From assembly GCA_947488845.1 (NCBI GenBank), contig CANLBM010000016.1:21256-85255 (forward strand): a stretch of DNA of 64,000 bases. The letters are read 5' to 3'. A program made the position numbers and the translations under genes. This document shows positions 54,452 through 63,722 of the stretch, one piece after another (positions within the stretch are counted from its first letter, which is position 1; each line of letters starts with the position of its first letter). This DNA is from an uncultured Sphingomonadaceae bacterium (GTDB taxonomy: Bacteria; Pseudomonadota; Alphaproteobacteria; Sphingomonadales; Sphingomonadaceae). The notes under the pieces were generated by a model, which was not told the DNA's origin, made no database searches, and saw nothing but the letters and a program-made list of their open reading frames with translations.

Positions 54452-55972
54452 ATGACAATGGCGATGTATGATCTGGCCATCATTGGCGGCGGCATAAATG
54501 GCGTCGGAATTGCGCGCGATGCAGCGGGCAGGGGACTGAAGGTCCTGCTGGTGGAGCGCGACGATCTCGCCTCGCACACGTCGTCGGCGAGCACCAAATT
54601 GGTCCATGGCGGTCTGCGCTATCTCGAACATTATGAATTCAATCTTGTCCGCAAGGCGCTGAAGGAACGGGAAGTCCTGCTCCGCGCCGCGCCGCATATC
54701 ATCTGGCCGATGCGGTTCGTTCTGCCGGTGGACAAGGGCATGCGGCCTGCCTGGCTGTTGCGTCTCGGCCTGTTTCTCTATGACCATCTCGGTGGCCGCG
54801 AGATATTGCCGGCGACGTCGAGCGTGAACCTGCTGAAGGATCGTCGCGGAGATCCGTTGCAGAAGCGGTTCAAAAAGGGCTTTGCCTATTCCGACTGCTG
54901 GGTAGAGGACGCCCGGCTCGTCTCGCTCACTGCCCGCGATGCCGCAAATCGGGGCGCCGATATCCGGACCCTGACGGAGTGTATCGCTCTGAAGCGCGGT
55001 GCCGATCACTGGAATCTGGATATCCGCCAAAATGGCGCAGTCACCACAGAGCAGGCCAGAGTGCTGGTCAATGCCGCCGGCCCGTGGGTAGATCCTGTTA
55101 CCGCCATGTACGACCAGAGCGGCAATGCCGCAAAGCTCCGTCTGGTCAAGGGCAGCCATATCGTCGTGAAGCGCAAATATGAAGGCGACCACAGCTATAT
55201 TTTCCAGAACAGGGACGGGCGCATCATTTTCGCCATTCCCTATGAAGGCGAACATACGCTGATCGGCACGACCGATGAACCGTGGAGCTATGCCGAGGGG
55301 CCCGCGAAAATCAACGACGGCGAAATCGATTATCTGTGCGATGCCGCCAGCGAATATTTCGAGGCACCGGTGACCCGCGACGACATCATATGGACCTATT
55401 CCGGCGTCCGGCCGCTATTCGACGATCACAGCCGGACCGCCGCCACCGTGACCAGAGATTTCGTGTTCGACTATGATAATGAAAACGGTGCGCCGGTGCT
55501 GTCGATTTTTGGCGGCAAGATAACCACCTATCGGGTGTTGGCGCTGCAGGCGATCCGGACGCTTTCCGACGCGCTGGATGTCGACGGCGATGACTGGACC
55601 AGGGACGCGCATCTGCCCGGGGGCGACTTCCCGCCCGACGGTTTCGACGCTCTGGTCGATCAATATGCAAGCCGGTGGCCCTTTGTCGAGAAATCTGTCG
55701 TCCACCGACTGGTGCGGGCCTATGGCACCGATACTGGCTGCATCCTGGAGAATGTGGAAAATATTGCGGACATGGGGCAACCATTTTGCTCGGGCCTGTA
55801 CGAGATTGAGATCCGCTGGCTGATCGACCGCGAATTTGCCTGTACGGCCGAGGACGTCCTCTGGCGGCGCACGAAACTCGGATTGCATATGAGCGGGGCC
55901 GAGAAACAGTCCGTGGAACATTGGTTTGACAAGCACAAGCTGCAGCCAAAGTCAAATCTCGCCCTTTCGTGA
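54452..55972 (+). CDS. glpD: FAD-dependent glycerol-3-phosphate dehydrogenase
   Basis: A 506-residue membrane-associated enzyme oxidising glycerol-3-phosphate to dihydroxyacetone phosphate and feeding electrons to quinone. The FAD-binding motif is LAIIGGGINGVGIARDAAGR, with SSASTKLVHGGLRYLE following. ATG codons at 54452, 54458 and 54464 are all possible starts; the ribosome-binding site is weak for each. The 116-base gap shared with glpK holds both promoters. Confidence 0.95.
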   Translation: MTMAMYDLAIIGGGINGVGIARDAAGRGLKVLLVERDDLASHTSSASTKLVHGGLRYLEHYEFNLVRKALKEREVLLRAAPHIIWPMRFVLPVDKGMRPAWLLRLGLFLYDHLGGREILPATSSVNLLKDRRGDPLQKRFKKGFAYSDCWVEDARLVSLTARDAANRGADIRTLTECIALKRGADHWNLDIRQNGAVTTEQARVLVNAAGPWVDPVTAMYDQSGNAAKLRLVKGSHIVVKRKYEGDHSYIFQNRDGRIIFAIPYEGEHTLIGTTDEPWSYAEGPAKINDGEIDYLCDAASEYFEAPVTRDDIIWTYSGVRPLFDDHSRTAATVTRDFVFDYDNENGAPVLSIFGGKITTYRVLALQAIRTLSDALDVDGDDWTRDAHLPGGDFPPDGFDALVDQYASRWPFVEKSVVHRLVRAYGTDTGCILENVENIADMGQPFCSGLYEIEIRWLIDREFACTAEDVLWRRTKLGLHMSGAEKQSVEHWFDKHKLQPKSNLALS

Positions 55973-56026
55973 TTGACGGACCACAAAAGCGGTGGCAATA
56001 GCGGCGCATCCGGTCGATCCGGACAT

Positions 56027-56100
56027 GCGGGTGTAGCTCAATGGTAGAGCAGAAGCCTTCCAAGCTTACGACGAGGGTTCGATTCCCTTCACCCGCTCCA
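56027..56100 (+). tRNA. tRNA-Gly (anticodon TCC)
   Basis: A 74-base cloverleaf with CCA encoded. The acceptor arms GCGGGTG and CACCCGC pair, the D arm is GCTCAATGGTAGAGC, the anticodon loop CTTCCAA holds TCC, and the T arm is GAGGGTTCGATTCCCTT. It stands alone after glpD. Confidence 0.96.
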
Positions 56101-57140
56101 TCCATCGATGGCAAAATCCCCGTTCCGACATTTTGACCGGTGCCTGGCGCTCTGCTTGGCATCCCTCTGGCTTCGGGAGCAGATCGGCTGCCGCCTCGTT
56201 GAGCGCATTGCCGGAACGAAGGCCGGCTTCGCACGACCCTCCCTTGAAAACAGCCCATCCGGCTTGCCCCGCAAACAAGCGATACCGATTATCCATGTTA
56301 CAATCTCGTTCAGAGAATAACTATATTGTTAGCGGTCCGGTCCCGTCTGTTGCCGTCAGTCCCGGCGGACCAGTAAATACATGACCCGGATTTCAATCAT
56401 GATTTGCGCCCGATTCAGACACTGGAATTTGCACAAAATATCCTGCACTTCTCGCCAGATATCAGAAATAACAAGAATATTATTTTTAGCAGCTCGGGTT
56501 GGCACCGATTTCTGTCCGGGGGTGCGCGATGAAGCGGGAGGGGTCGCTGAAAATCGGGAAACGTCTTCAGGAACAGACGGTTTTGACGATTGTTTTTCCC
56601 GGTTCCGAGCCAAATATTGAAACTCCCTGATATCGGGGAACGGGCCACCCGATTGTGCATAACATTATTGTCTGGTCCGCCTCGGCCTCTAAAAAAGATG
56701 GTGGCAGATCGGATTTGCGGACCATCCCACCATTGATTTTCTAACCATCGACGGAAGGCGGGCACTCGGACCGCTGCCCTGATCGGGGCAAATAATAATG
56801 TTATCATTCATCGCGACGAACGCAGAAAGATCCGGCGCCATGCCATATATATCTGATCGGCGTCTGTGCCGGATCCGGGGTGCCGTTGATCGGACCTCTG
56901 CATGACTTCGGTATTGTGCAGCAGACAATGGAGATATCCGGCAATGGCCGTGGTTTTTCCCGGATCAGCACCATTTCCTGTCCATAATATTTCGTCGCGA
57001 TGAACAGCAGGCCGCTTCTGTTACAAATTGCGACAATTTTCTGCCGTTCTGACAAAGTTCAGCGACAAGTGGCCATTAGAACAGCATTCATGGCGGAACG
57101 ATAAGAGCGTGACGCACAATTGGAAGATAAGGAAAATAAT
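56101..57140. other. About 1 kb without a recognisable gene
   Basis: Between the tRNA and the EF-hand gene no open frame in either direction resembles a known protein; the longest are short and read like chance frames. Base composition is uneven, with an AT-rich patch around 56455-56500 (aataacaagaatattattttt) and another near 56800. The part from about 57000 must hold the promoter for the EF-hand gene. It may contain decayed genes or an unrecognised small RNA. Confidence 0.5.
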
Positions 57141-57773
57141 ATGAAAAAGGCAATTTTGATTTCGAGTGCTACCGCATTGTTGATGGTTGGCGGCATTGCC
57201 GTCGCTGCTCCCGGTGAACGCGGAATGCGTGCAGACAGCAATGGCGATGGCGTGATCAGCCGCGCTGAACTGACCAAGTCGCTGGAAGCCCGCTTTACCA
57301 GAATGGACGCCAATGGCGACGGTCAGCTTTCCAAAGAGGACCGTGACGCCAAACGTGCAGATCGTACAGCCAAGCGCGGCGAGCGTTTTGCCAAGGCCGA
57401 TACCAATGGCGATGGTGAATTGAGCCAGGCCGAGATGGAAGCGGCTCGCGCCGAGCGCAAAGCCAGCAGATTTGCCCGCGCCGACAAGGACGGCAATGGC
57501 AAGCTGAGCCAGGAAGAGTCCCAGTCAATGAAAGGCCAGCGCGGCGGTAAAGGCATGCGCGGCAAGGGCCACAAGGGCGGCGGTCGAGGCATGGCGATGA
57601 TGCGCGATGCGGATACCAATGGTGATCAGAAGATCAGCAAGGCCGAATTTACCACAGCCGCACTGGCCCGCTTCGACAAGGCAGATGCCAATAGCGACGG
57701 CAAGCTGACCAAGGAAGAGCGTCAGGCTGCTTACAAGGCCCACAAGGGCGAACGGAATAAAAGAGGCGGTTAA
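57141..57773 (+). CDS. Secreted EF-hand calcium-binding protein with six EF loops
   Basis: A 210-residue protein with a signal peptide (AILISSATALLMVGGIAVAA). Six EF-hand-type loops follow near residues 32, 56, 87, 115, 158 and 182, such as DSNGDGVISRAE, DANGDGQLSKED and DTNGDGELSQAE. The loop near 158 reads DTNGDQKISKAE and lacks the central glycine, so it may bind weakly. Between loops 4 and 5 is a Gly/Lys/Arg/His-rich linker (about 128-155). It probably sits in the periplasm or outside. GGA precedes ATG 57141. A terminator and a two-component pair follow. Confidence 0.85.
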   Translation: MKKAILISSATALLMVGGIAVAAPGERGMRADSNGDGVISRAELTKSLEARFTRMDANGDGQLSKEDRDAKRADRTAKRGERFAKADTNGDGELSQAEMEAARAERKASRFARADKDGNGKLSQEESQSMKGQRGGKGMRGKGHKGGGRGMAMMRDADTNGDQKISKAEFTTAALARFDKADANSDGKLTKEERQAAYKAHKGERNKRGG

Positions 57774-57795
57774 TCCCTGAACCACTCTTTTCGCG

Positions 57796-57860
57796 AACGG
57801 ATCGTCAGCCAACTCCCCCTCTCCCCCAAATTGGCTGGCGGTCCGTTTCTTTTTATTGAT
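57796..57860 (+). terminator. Rho-independent terminator after the EF-hand gene
   Basis: A 17-base-pair stem (arms AACGGATCGTCAGCCAA and TTGGCTGGCGGTCCGTT, two G-T pairs) around an 18-base C-rich loop is followed by TTTCTTTTTATT. It separates the EF-hand gene from the response-regulator gene that starts at 57880. Confidence 0.85.
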
Positions 57861-57879
57861 CCTGTGTTAGGGCGACTGG

Positions 57880-58599
57880 ATGACGAACAAGACTCACATA
57901 TTATTGGTCGATGACGAGGCGACGCTGCGCGAACCGCTGGCGGAATATCTCATCAAGCAGGGCTATAAGGTCCAGCAGGCCAGCGACGCCAGCGCCGCCA
58001 GATCTCTGCTGAACGCCTATGATTTCGATATAATTCTGCTCGATATCATGATGCCCGGCGAAGACGGCCTCAGCCTGTGCCGATTTGTCACCGACAAGAC
58101 CAGCATCCCCGTCATCTTCATCAGCGCCAAAACCGAGGAAACCGAACGGATCATCGGACTCGAGCTGGGCGCGGACGACTATATTACCAAGCCGTTCAGT
58201 CCGCGGGAACTGGTCGCGCGGATCAAGGTCGTGTTGCGGCGCACTGAAAAAGGTGGTGCCAGGCAGGTTGAAACCGTGGGCGGCGCCTATCAATTCTCCG
58301 GCTGGACCCTCAAATGTGACAAACGCAGCCTGATCGATGCGGAAGGCGTGAATGTATCCTTGTCTACCGGAGAATATCAGATGCTGCTGGCGATGGTGTC
58401 GCGAGCCGGAAAAGTGCTCAACCGCGACCAGTTGCTCGACATCACGCAGGGCCGCGAGGCTCATGCTTTCGATCGCGCCGTCGATAACCAGATCAGCCGG
58501 TTGCGGCGGAAAATCGAAGCGGATCCGAAAAATCCAGAGATCATCAAGACCGTTTGGGGCGGCGGCTATATGCTTGCGGGCGAGGTGAAATCCTTGTGA
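57880..58599 (+). CDS. OmpR-family response regulator
   Basis: A 239-residue regulator. The receiver has the acidic pair DD (11-12), phospho-acceptor D55 in LLDIMMPGEDGLS and the conserved TKPFSPREL. A winged-helix domain (about 135-235) binds DNA. Its stop overlaps the partner kinase start (GTGA), so the two form one two-component system. The signal is unknown. A terminator separates it from the EF-hand gene upstream, but it could control that gene. Confidence 0.9.
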   Translation: MTNKTHILLVDDEATLREPLAEYLIKQGYKVQQASDASAARSLLNAYDFDIILLDIMMPGEDGLSLCRFVTDKTSIPVIFISAKTEETERIIGLELGADDYITKPFSPRELVARIKVVLRRTEKGGARQVETVGGAYQFSGWTLKCDKRSLIDAEGVNVSLSTGEYQMLLAMVSRAGKVLNRDQLLDITQGREAHAFDRAVDNQISRLRRKIEADPKNPEIIKTVWGGGYMLAGEVKSL

Positions 58600-59999
58600 A
58601 GCGCCTTTGGCCCAAAAGTCTCGTCGGGCAGCTTCTGCTTGTCGTCGCGCTGATGCTTTTTCTGGCGCAGGGCATAAACAGTTTTCTGCTTTACCGCGGC
58701 GCGGAAAACCAGAATCTGGTCGAAGCCTCTACGGCGGCCGTAGCCCGCATCGCTTATGGTCGCGATCGCCAGGCCGTGGACCGTTCGGGTTTGCGAGATG
58801 TCCCGAAACGCAGCCGGCGCTGGGGCCGGCTCAAAACCGCATATGAGAGCGCCGTTACGGAAGACATGGGCCGCCTGCCGGAGCTCGAAGCGCGAGCCGG
58901 TCAGGCCTTTGCCAACATGGGTATCGCCTTTACCGATATCCGGGCGACTTTCACACGTCATCTGACACCAGACATGTCGGGCTATCTGATCGGTGCCAAT
59001 AAGGGCGATTGGCGTAACAGTCCGATCAACCGGTCGATGGGCGGCAATTCACATACTTCGGAAACCAGGGGTTTTGTGATCATTTCGGTACAGGATGCAG
59101 ATGGCCAGTGGATCAGCATCGCCTCGGCTGTCCGGGAGCGCACGCCCCTGTTGATCCGGACCTTGCTGTTCCAGACGGTGACCATCTATCTTCTGATGCT
59201 GATTCCGCTCATTCTTTTCGGTCGCCATATATCGCGACCTCTGAAGTCGCTCACCGCAAGAGCGCATTCCTTCCGGCCCGATGAAACCAGCACTCTGGAA
59301 GAGGAGGGGCCTCCCGACATGCGGGAACTGATCCGGGCCTTTAACGACATGAGCGACCGCGTCTCCAGCATGATCAATGAAAAAGACGTCATGCTCGGCG
59401 CCATTGGCCATGATTTGCGTACGCCGCTGGCGGCGCTGCGTGTACGGGTCGAGAGCGTCGAAGACGATGTTGATCGCGAGCGAATGATTGCCGGTATCGA
59501 AGATATCGACCACACGCTCGATGACATCCTGTCGCTTGCCCGGGTCGGTCGCTCTGGCGAGGAACCGGATCCGGTCGATATTCGCTCGCTGATCGAAACC
59601 ATTGTCGATGAATTTACCGATCTCGGCCATAATGTCCGTTATCAGCGCGGCGAGAAGCAGATTGCTGCGGTTCGCGAGACTCTGGTGCGGCGGGCGCTGC
59701 GGAATCTGATCGGCAATGCCATCCTCTATGGCAAGACTGCGGATATCTCTGTGGAAAAGTCTGGCGATAAGCTGCAGATATATGTCGACGATGATGGACC
59801 GGGCATTCCCGAGTCAACGATCGATTCGATGTTCGAGCCTTTCTCGCGCGGTGATGCGTCCCGCAATCGGGCCACCGGCGGCTCCGGCCTCGGGCTGACG
59901 CTCGCGCGTGCTATCGCCCGGGACCATGGCGGTGATATCACTTTGAAGAATCGCGAAGAAGGTGGATTGCGCGCTACTTTGTCGCTTTCGATCGGCTGA
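58596..59999 (+). CDS. Membrane sensor histidine kinase (EnvZ-like)
   Basis: A 467-residue kinase with two membrane helices (about 10-30 and 190-210) bounding a periplasmic sensor domain, then a HAMP linker, a HisKA domain with H272 in AIGHDLRTPLAALRVR, and an HATPase domain with NLIGNAILYG, DDDGPGIPES and GGSGLGLTLARAI. The start is GTG 58596, overlapping the regulator stop by 4 bases. No periplasmic ligand domain of known type is obvious. Confidence 0.88.
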   Translation: MKRLWPKSLVGQLLLVVALMLFLAQGINSFLLYRGAENQNLVEASTAAVARIAYGRDRQAVDRSGLRDVPKRSRRWGRLKTAYESAVTEDMGRLPELEARAGQAFANMGIAFTDIRATFTRHLTPDMSGYLIGANKGDWRNSPINRSMGGNSHTSETRGFVIISVQDADGQWISIASAVRERTPLLIRTLLFQTVTIYLLMLIPLILFGRHISRPLKSLTARAHSFRPDETSTLEEEGPPDMRELIRAFNDMSDRVSSMINEKDVMLGAIGHDLRTPLAALRVRVESVEDDVDRERMIAGIEDIDHTLDDILSLARVGRSGEEPDPVDIRSLIETIVDEFTDLGHNVRYQRGEKQIAAVRETLVRRALRNLIGNAILYGKTADISVEKSGDKLQIYVDDDGPGIPESTIDSMFEPFSRGDASRNRATGGSGLGLTLARAIARDHGGDITLKNREEGGLRATLSLSIG

Positions 60000-60042
60000 C
60001 CTGAAGCCTCCAGGCGTCAGCAACGCCGACCGGTACTCGACA

Positions 60043-60291
60043 CTAGTTTTTCGTCGCGTCCGCATCTGGCGCTGCCGCCGGACCGGGAATCCCGTCTGAT
60101 GCCAGGTCAGCGTCAATATCCTGGGCCATAGCTTTGACCGCTGCATCGGCCGCTTCTTCCAGAGATTGGGCGTCTTGCTCGATCTGCTTCTCCATTTCGG
60201 CGACTGCTTCGTCGTCCTTTTCCTCAACCGGTGTTTCGGAACAGGCAGAAAGCAGCAGCGCGGACGCCGTCACAAGCGAGTAGATTCTCAT
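60043..60291 (-). CDS. Small acidic lipoprotein coupled to the M28 peptidase
   Basis: An 82-residue protein with a lipobox (ALLLSAC) and an Asp/Glu/Ala-rich tail predicted to be helical (about residues 25-70). No known domain. Its start overlaps the M28 peptidase stop by 4 bases, so it is translated with that peptidase. Function unknown. Confidence 0.72.
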   Translation of the reverse strand: MRIYSLVTASALLLSACSETPVEEKDDEAVAEMEKQIEQDAQSLEEAADAAVKAMAQDIDADLASDGIPGPAAAPDADATKN

Positions 60292-61664
60292 TGTTTAGCC
60301 GGCATGGTCAAGTCCGCATCGCTATTGGCGATGATCGACAGCACCGTGCTCCACGCCGCGACATTCTGGCGCAATTGTTCCGGATCAATCTTGTCCAGCG
60401 TGTCATCCGGCGTGTGGTGCAGATCGAAATAGCGGCTCCCGTCCTGCTGCAGATCGATGACGGCGAGATTATTATTGGCGATGATCGATTGCACATCCGC
60501 TCCGCCACCGGCTTTCTGCTGTCCGCGCCCGATGCCGAGCGATTGCAGGGCGGTGGCCACCTTCTCAGCCAGCGCGGAAGCTCCGTCCGGCAGGTTGAAT
60601 TCCACTCGCCAGATCCGGTCGGCGCCAAAGTCCGATTCCATCGCCAGCGCATGATTGTCGCCCTTGTGCGCCTCGCCATAAGCTTTTCCGCCCCAGATAC
60701 CGACTTCCTCGGCTCCGGCCCAAAGCAGCCGGATAGTTCGTTTGGGCTGGCCTGCTGCCATGACCTGTTTCGCGGCGGCGGTGGTGATGGCGCAGCCCGA
60801 AGCATCGTCAATCGCACCGGTACCAAGGTCCCAGCTGTCGAGATGACAGGCGATCACGATCATGCCCAGCGACGGATCGCTGCCCGGCAGTTCGGCAATC
60901 ACATTGCCGGACTCCTGCTGCCCGATATTCTGCGGAGTCAGCACAAGCTTGAGCTTCACAGCTTTGCCACGGGCGAATATTCTTTCCAGATTTTCCGCAT
61001 CAGGAATGGATAGCGCGCCCGCCGGTATCGGCGTCACGCCCGCTTCGAAATTGGTGTTGCCGGTATGCGGATTGCGATGATGATCGGTTCCGGCCGAGCG
61101 GATGACGATCGCTGCGGCGCCCTTCCTGGCGGCAATATTGGGTCCGACAAAGCGTGCAGCGCCAAAGGCACCATAGCTCGACCCGTCCTGAGTTGGATTC
61201 ATTTCATGACTCACAAAGGCAATCTTGCCCTTCAGGCTGCCATCCGGCGCGGCAACCAGATCAGCCAGCGTCGGGAAATAGATAACCTCTGCGGTCAGGC
61301 CCTTGTCGCCGGTACTGCCACTATTGCCGAGTGCGGTGATCACAAGAGCCTGCGGGAAAGGGCTGACGACAGCCGCCGTCTCCTTGCCCCTGATCCATGT
61401 CGGCATCATATAGGATTCGCTGCGGACATTGCTGAACCCCAATGCTTTTAGCTTGGCGACTGCCCAAATGCGCGCGCGTGATTCAGCCTCGGTACCCGCC
61501 TGCCGGGGCCCGACCTCGGTGGTCAGACCCTCGACAATCTCCCAGGCGACATCGTCCTGCAGGGCCTTGGCCTGCAACGCGACCGGATCATGATTGTCGG
61601 CCAGAGCGGTGGTGGACAAAAGCAGCGCGGACGCGCCAGCGAGCAGGGACGTTATTTTTTTCAT
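60288..61664 (-). CDS. M28 family zinc aminopeptidase, exported
   Basis: A 458-residue secreted peptidase. A signal peptide (LAGASALLLSTTALA) is followed by a PA-type inserted domain and an M28 catalytic core. Metal-site segments are IACHLDSWDLGTGAIDDASG, LLWAGAEEVGIWGG and AMESDFGADR, with the final His in DLHHTPDDTLDKID. Members cleave N-terminal residues from peptides in the periplasm. It leads a two-gene unit with the small lipoprotein. Confidence 0.9.
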   Translation of the reverse strand: MKKITSLLAGASALLLSTTALADNHDPVALQAKALQDDVAWEIVEGLTTEVGPRQAGTEAESRARIWAVAKLKALGFSNVRSESYMMPTWIRGKETAAVVSPFPQALVITALGNSGSTGDKGLTAEVIYFPTLADLVAAPDGSLKGKIAFVSHEMNPTQDGSSYGAFGAARFVGPNIAARKGAAAIVIRSAGTDHHRNPHTGNTNFEAGVTPIPAGALSIPDAENLERIFARGKAVKLKLVLTPQNIGQQESGNVIAELPGSDPSLGMIVIACHLDSWDLGTGAIDDASGCAITTAAAKQVMAAGQPKRTIRLLWAGAEEVGIWGGKAYGEAHKGDNHALAMESDFGADRIWRVEFNLPDGASALAEKVATALQSLGIGRGQQKAGGGADVQSIIANNNLAVIDLQQDGSRYFDLHHTPDDTLDKIDPEQLRQNVAAWSTVLSIIANSDADLTMPAKQ

Positions 61665-61752
61665 CGACGCTGACTAACCCGCCTTTTGTGCTTTGCCAAT
61701 GGTCTCTTGCGGGGGAGAGGCGGAATAGCTACATAAGCCCTGAAAATAACCT

Positions 61753-61829
61753 GTCATCCGGGCGAAAGCCGGGATCTCCTGCAACCGAGCGCCAAGCCGC
61801 CTGAGATTTCAGCATCTGCTGGGATGACG
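61753..61829. repeat. Probable dispersed palindromic repeat (sphingomonad REP-like)
   Basis: The ends GTCATCC and GGATGAC are inverted copies. Inside is a GGGCGAAAGCC-type hairpin typical of the 'GTCATCCCGGCGAAAGCCGGGATCTC' elements that recur in many sphingomonad genomes (from memory). It lies between the M28 gene and ettA, with no gene inside. Only one copy is in this window, so its repetitive nature is inferred. Confidence 0.6.
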
Positions 61830-61851
61830 CGCAACTTTGAAAGCGAATATA

Positions 61852-63531
61852 ATGGCCGTCCAATATAGCTATGTCATGAAGGGTCTGACCAAGACTTTCC
61901 CGGGAGCACCCAAGCCGGTACTCGACAATATCCATTTGCAATTCCTGCCGGGCACGAAAATTGCCATCATCGGTAAGAATGGTGCGGGTAAGTCGACACT
62001 GATGAAGATCATGGCTGGTCAGGATGACGAGTTTCAGGGTGAAGCCTGGGCAGGCGAGGGCATTCGTGTCGGCTATCTGGCACAGGAACCACAGCTTGAC
62101 GACAGCAAGACGGTCAAGGAAAATGTCATGGACGGCGTCCGCGAAGTCGCCGATCTGGTCGCGCGCTTCAACGAAATTTCCAACATCATGGGCGATCCCC
62201 CGGAAGACGTCGATTTTGACGCGCTGATGGAAGAAATGGGCGATCTGCAGGAAAAAATCGATGCGGTCGATGGCTGGACTCTCGACAATCAGCTGGAAAT
62301 CGCGATGGAAGCGCTGCGCTGCCCTCCCGGCGACAGCCCCGTAACCGATCTCTCCGGTGGCGAGAAGCGCCGCGTCGCGCTTTGCCGGTTGCTGCTCGAC
62401 AAGCCGGAAATCCTGATGCTCGATGAGCCTACCAACCATCTCGATGCCGAAAGCGTCGCCTGGCTTGAAAAACATCTGATCGACTATGCCGGAAACGTCA
62501 TTCTCGTCACCCATGACCGCTATTTCCTCGACAATGTCGTCAACTGGGTACTCGAAATCGACCGTGGCAAGGGTCTTCCGTTCGAGGGCAATTATTCCAA
62601 CTGGCTCGAAGCCAAGTCCAAACGGATGGCGCAGGAAGACCGCGAAGACAAGAGCCGCCAGAAGGCGATCGACAACGAACTGCAATGGATGCGGCAGAGT
62701 CCCAAGGCGCGGCAGACCAAGTCCAAGGCGCGTATCAAATCCTTTGACGATCTGGTTGCCTCGCAGGAAAACCGCGTCGTCGGCAAGGCGCAGATCCTGA
62801 TCCAGACGCCCGAGCGGCTCGGTTCCAAGGTGATCGAGGCCAAGGGTCTGACCAAGGCTTATGGCGATAAATTATTGTTCGAAGACCTGGAATTCTCGCT
62901 GCCACCCGGCGGTATTGTCGGTATTATCGGCGCCAACGGTGCGGGCAAGACGACCCTGTTCCGGATCATCACCGGACAGGAAACGCCCGACAATGGTTCG
63001 CTGGAACTCGGTGAAACGGTAAAGCTCGGCTATGTCGACCAGAGCCGCGACACGCTCGATCCGGCAAAGAATATCTGGGAGGAAATTTCCGACGGCCACG
63101 ATTTCTTCACCTTCGGCAAGAATGAAGTCCAGACCCGCGCCTATGTTGGCGCCTTTAACTTCAAGGGTGTCGACCAGCAGAAGAAGGTCGGCCAGCTCTC
63201 CGGCGGTGAGCGCAACCGCGTCCATCTCGCCAAGATGCTGAAAGAAGGCGGCAACGTGTTGCTGCTCGATGAGCCAACCAACGATCTCGATGTCGAAACC
63301 TTGCGCGCCCTCGAAGACGCTCTCGAAAGCTTCGCCGGCTGCGCCGTGGTCATCTCGCATGACCGCTTCTTCCTCGATCGGCTTGCCACGCATATCCTGG
63401 CGTTCGAAGGCGACAGCCATGTGGAATGGTTTGAAGGCAATTTCGAAGCCTATGAAGAGGACAAGCGCCGGAGACTGGGCGATGCAGCGGATCGGCCTAC
63501 GCGGGTGGCTTATAAGAAATTGACCAGGTGA
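61852..63531 (+). CDS. ettA: Energy-dependent translational throttle protein EttA
   Basis: A 559-residue ABC-F protein that binds the ribosomal E site and gates early elongation according to ATP/ADP ratio. Two ABC domains are visible: Walker A GKNGAGKST (41-49) with signature DLSGGEKRRVAL, and the second with GANGAGKTT and QLSGGERNRVHL. Between them is the arm/linker with NYSNWLEAKSKRMAQE. No membrane helices occur, as expected for ABC-F. ATG 61852 (MAVQYSYVM) is chosen; the frame opens 15 bases earlier without support. Confidence 0.95.
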   Translation: MAVQYSYVMKGLTKTFPGAPKPVLDNIHLQFLPGTKIAIIGKNGAGKSTLMKIMAGQDDEFQGEAWAGEGIRVGYLAQEPQLDDSKTVKENVMDGVREVADLVARFNEISNIMGDPPEDVDFDALMEEMGDLQEKIDAVDGWTLDNQLEIAMEALRCPPGDSPVTDLSGGEKRRVALCRLLLDKPEILMLDEPTNHLDAESVAWLEKHLIDYAGNVILVTHDRYFLDNVVNWVLEIDRGKGLPFEGNYSNWLEAKSKRMAQEDREDKSRQKAIDNELQWMRQSPKARQTKSKARIKSFDDLVASQENRVVGKAQILIQTPERLGSKVIEAKGLTKAYGDKLLFEDLEFSLPPGGIVGIIGANGAGKTTLFRIITGQETPDNGSLELGETVKLGYVDQSRDTLDPAKNIWEEISDGHDFFTFGKNEVQTRAYVGAFNFKGVDQQKKVGQLSGGERNRVHLAKMLKEGGNVLLLDEPTNDLDVETLRALEDALESFAGCAVVISHDRFFLDRLATHILAFEGDSHVEWFEGNFEAYEEDKRRRLGDAADRPTRVAYKKLTR

Positions 63532-63722
63532 TATGTGGCCCTTCTCCCGTGAGGGAGAAGGATATGGAGTCTTGCGAGCGCAGCGAGTTAGCCGGAGTTG
63601 GATGAGGGTGTACTAACGGTGGTTTGGGTGCGCATCTTTAGCGGCCGTAAACCCTCACCCAGCTGTGGCTAGGCGGTATAGCTGCCAAGTCTTCGCAACT
63701 TTCTCCCTTAAGAGAGAGGGGA
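63532..63722. repeat. Intergenic imperfect inverted repeat (REP-like)
   Basis: The stretch opens with a CCTTCTCCC-GTGA-GGGAGAAGG hairpin and carries GGATGAGGGTGT facing AAACCCTCACCC. It closes with CTCCCTTAAGAGAGAGGG. This is an imperfect long palindrome like the repeats often found beside DUF559 genes in alphaproteobacteria (from memory). No protein-coding frame is evident. Confidence 0.6.

Noticed and set aside
55386..56258. 290-residue minus-strand open frame containing GEGNRTLV
   Set aside because: It runs antisense to glpD and across the tRNA-Gly gene. The GEGNRTLV string is a well-known artefact of translating this tRNA, and the shorter frame with VKGIEPSS has the same origin.
56381..56620. 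79-residue plus-strand frame in the empty kilobase
   Set aside because: No ribosome-binding site, no family resemblance and unusual composition (Cys- and Arg-rich); more likely a chance frame.
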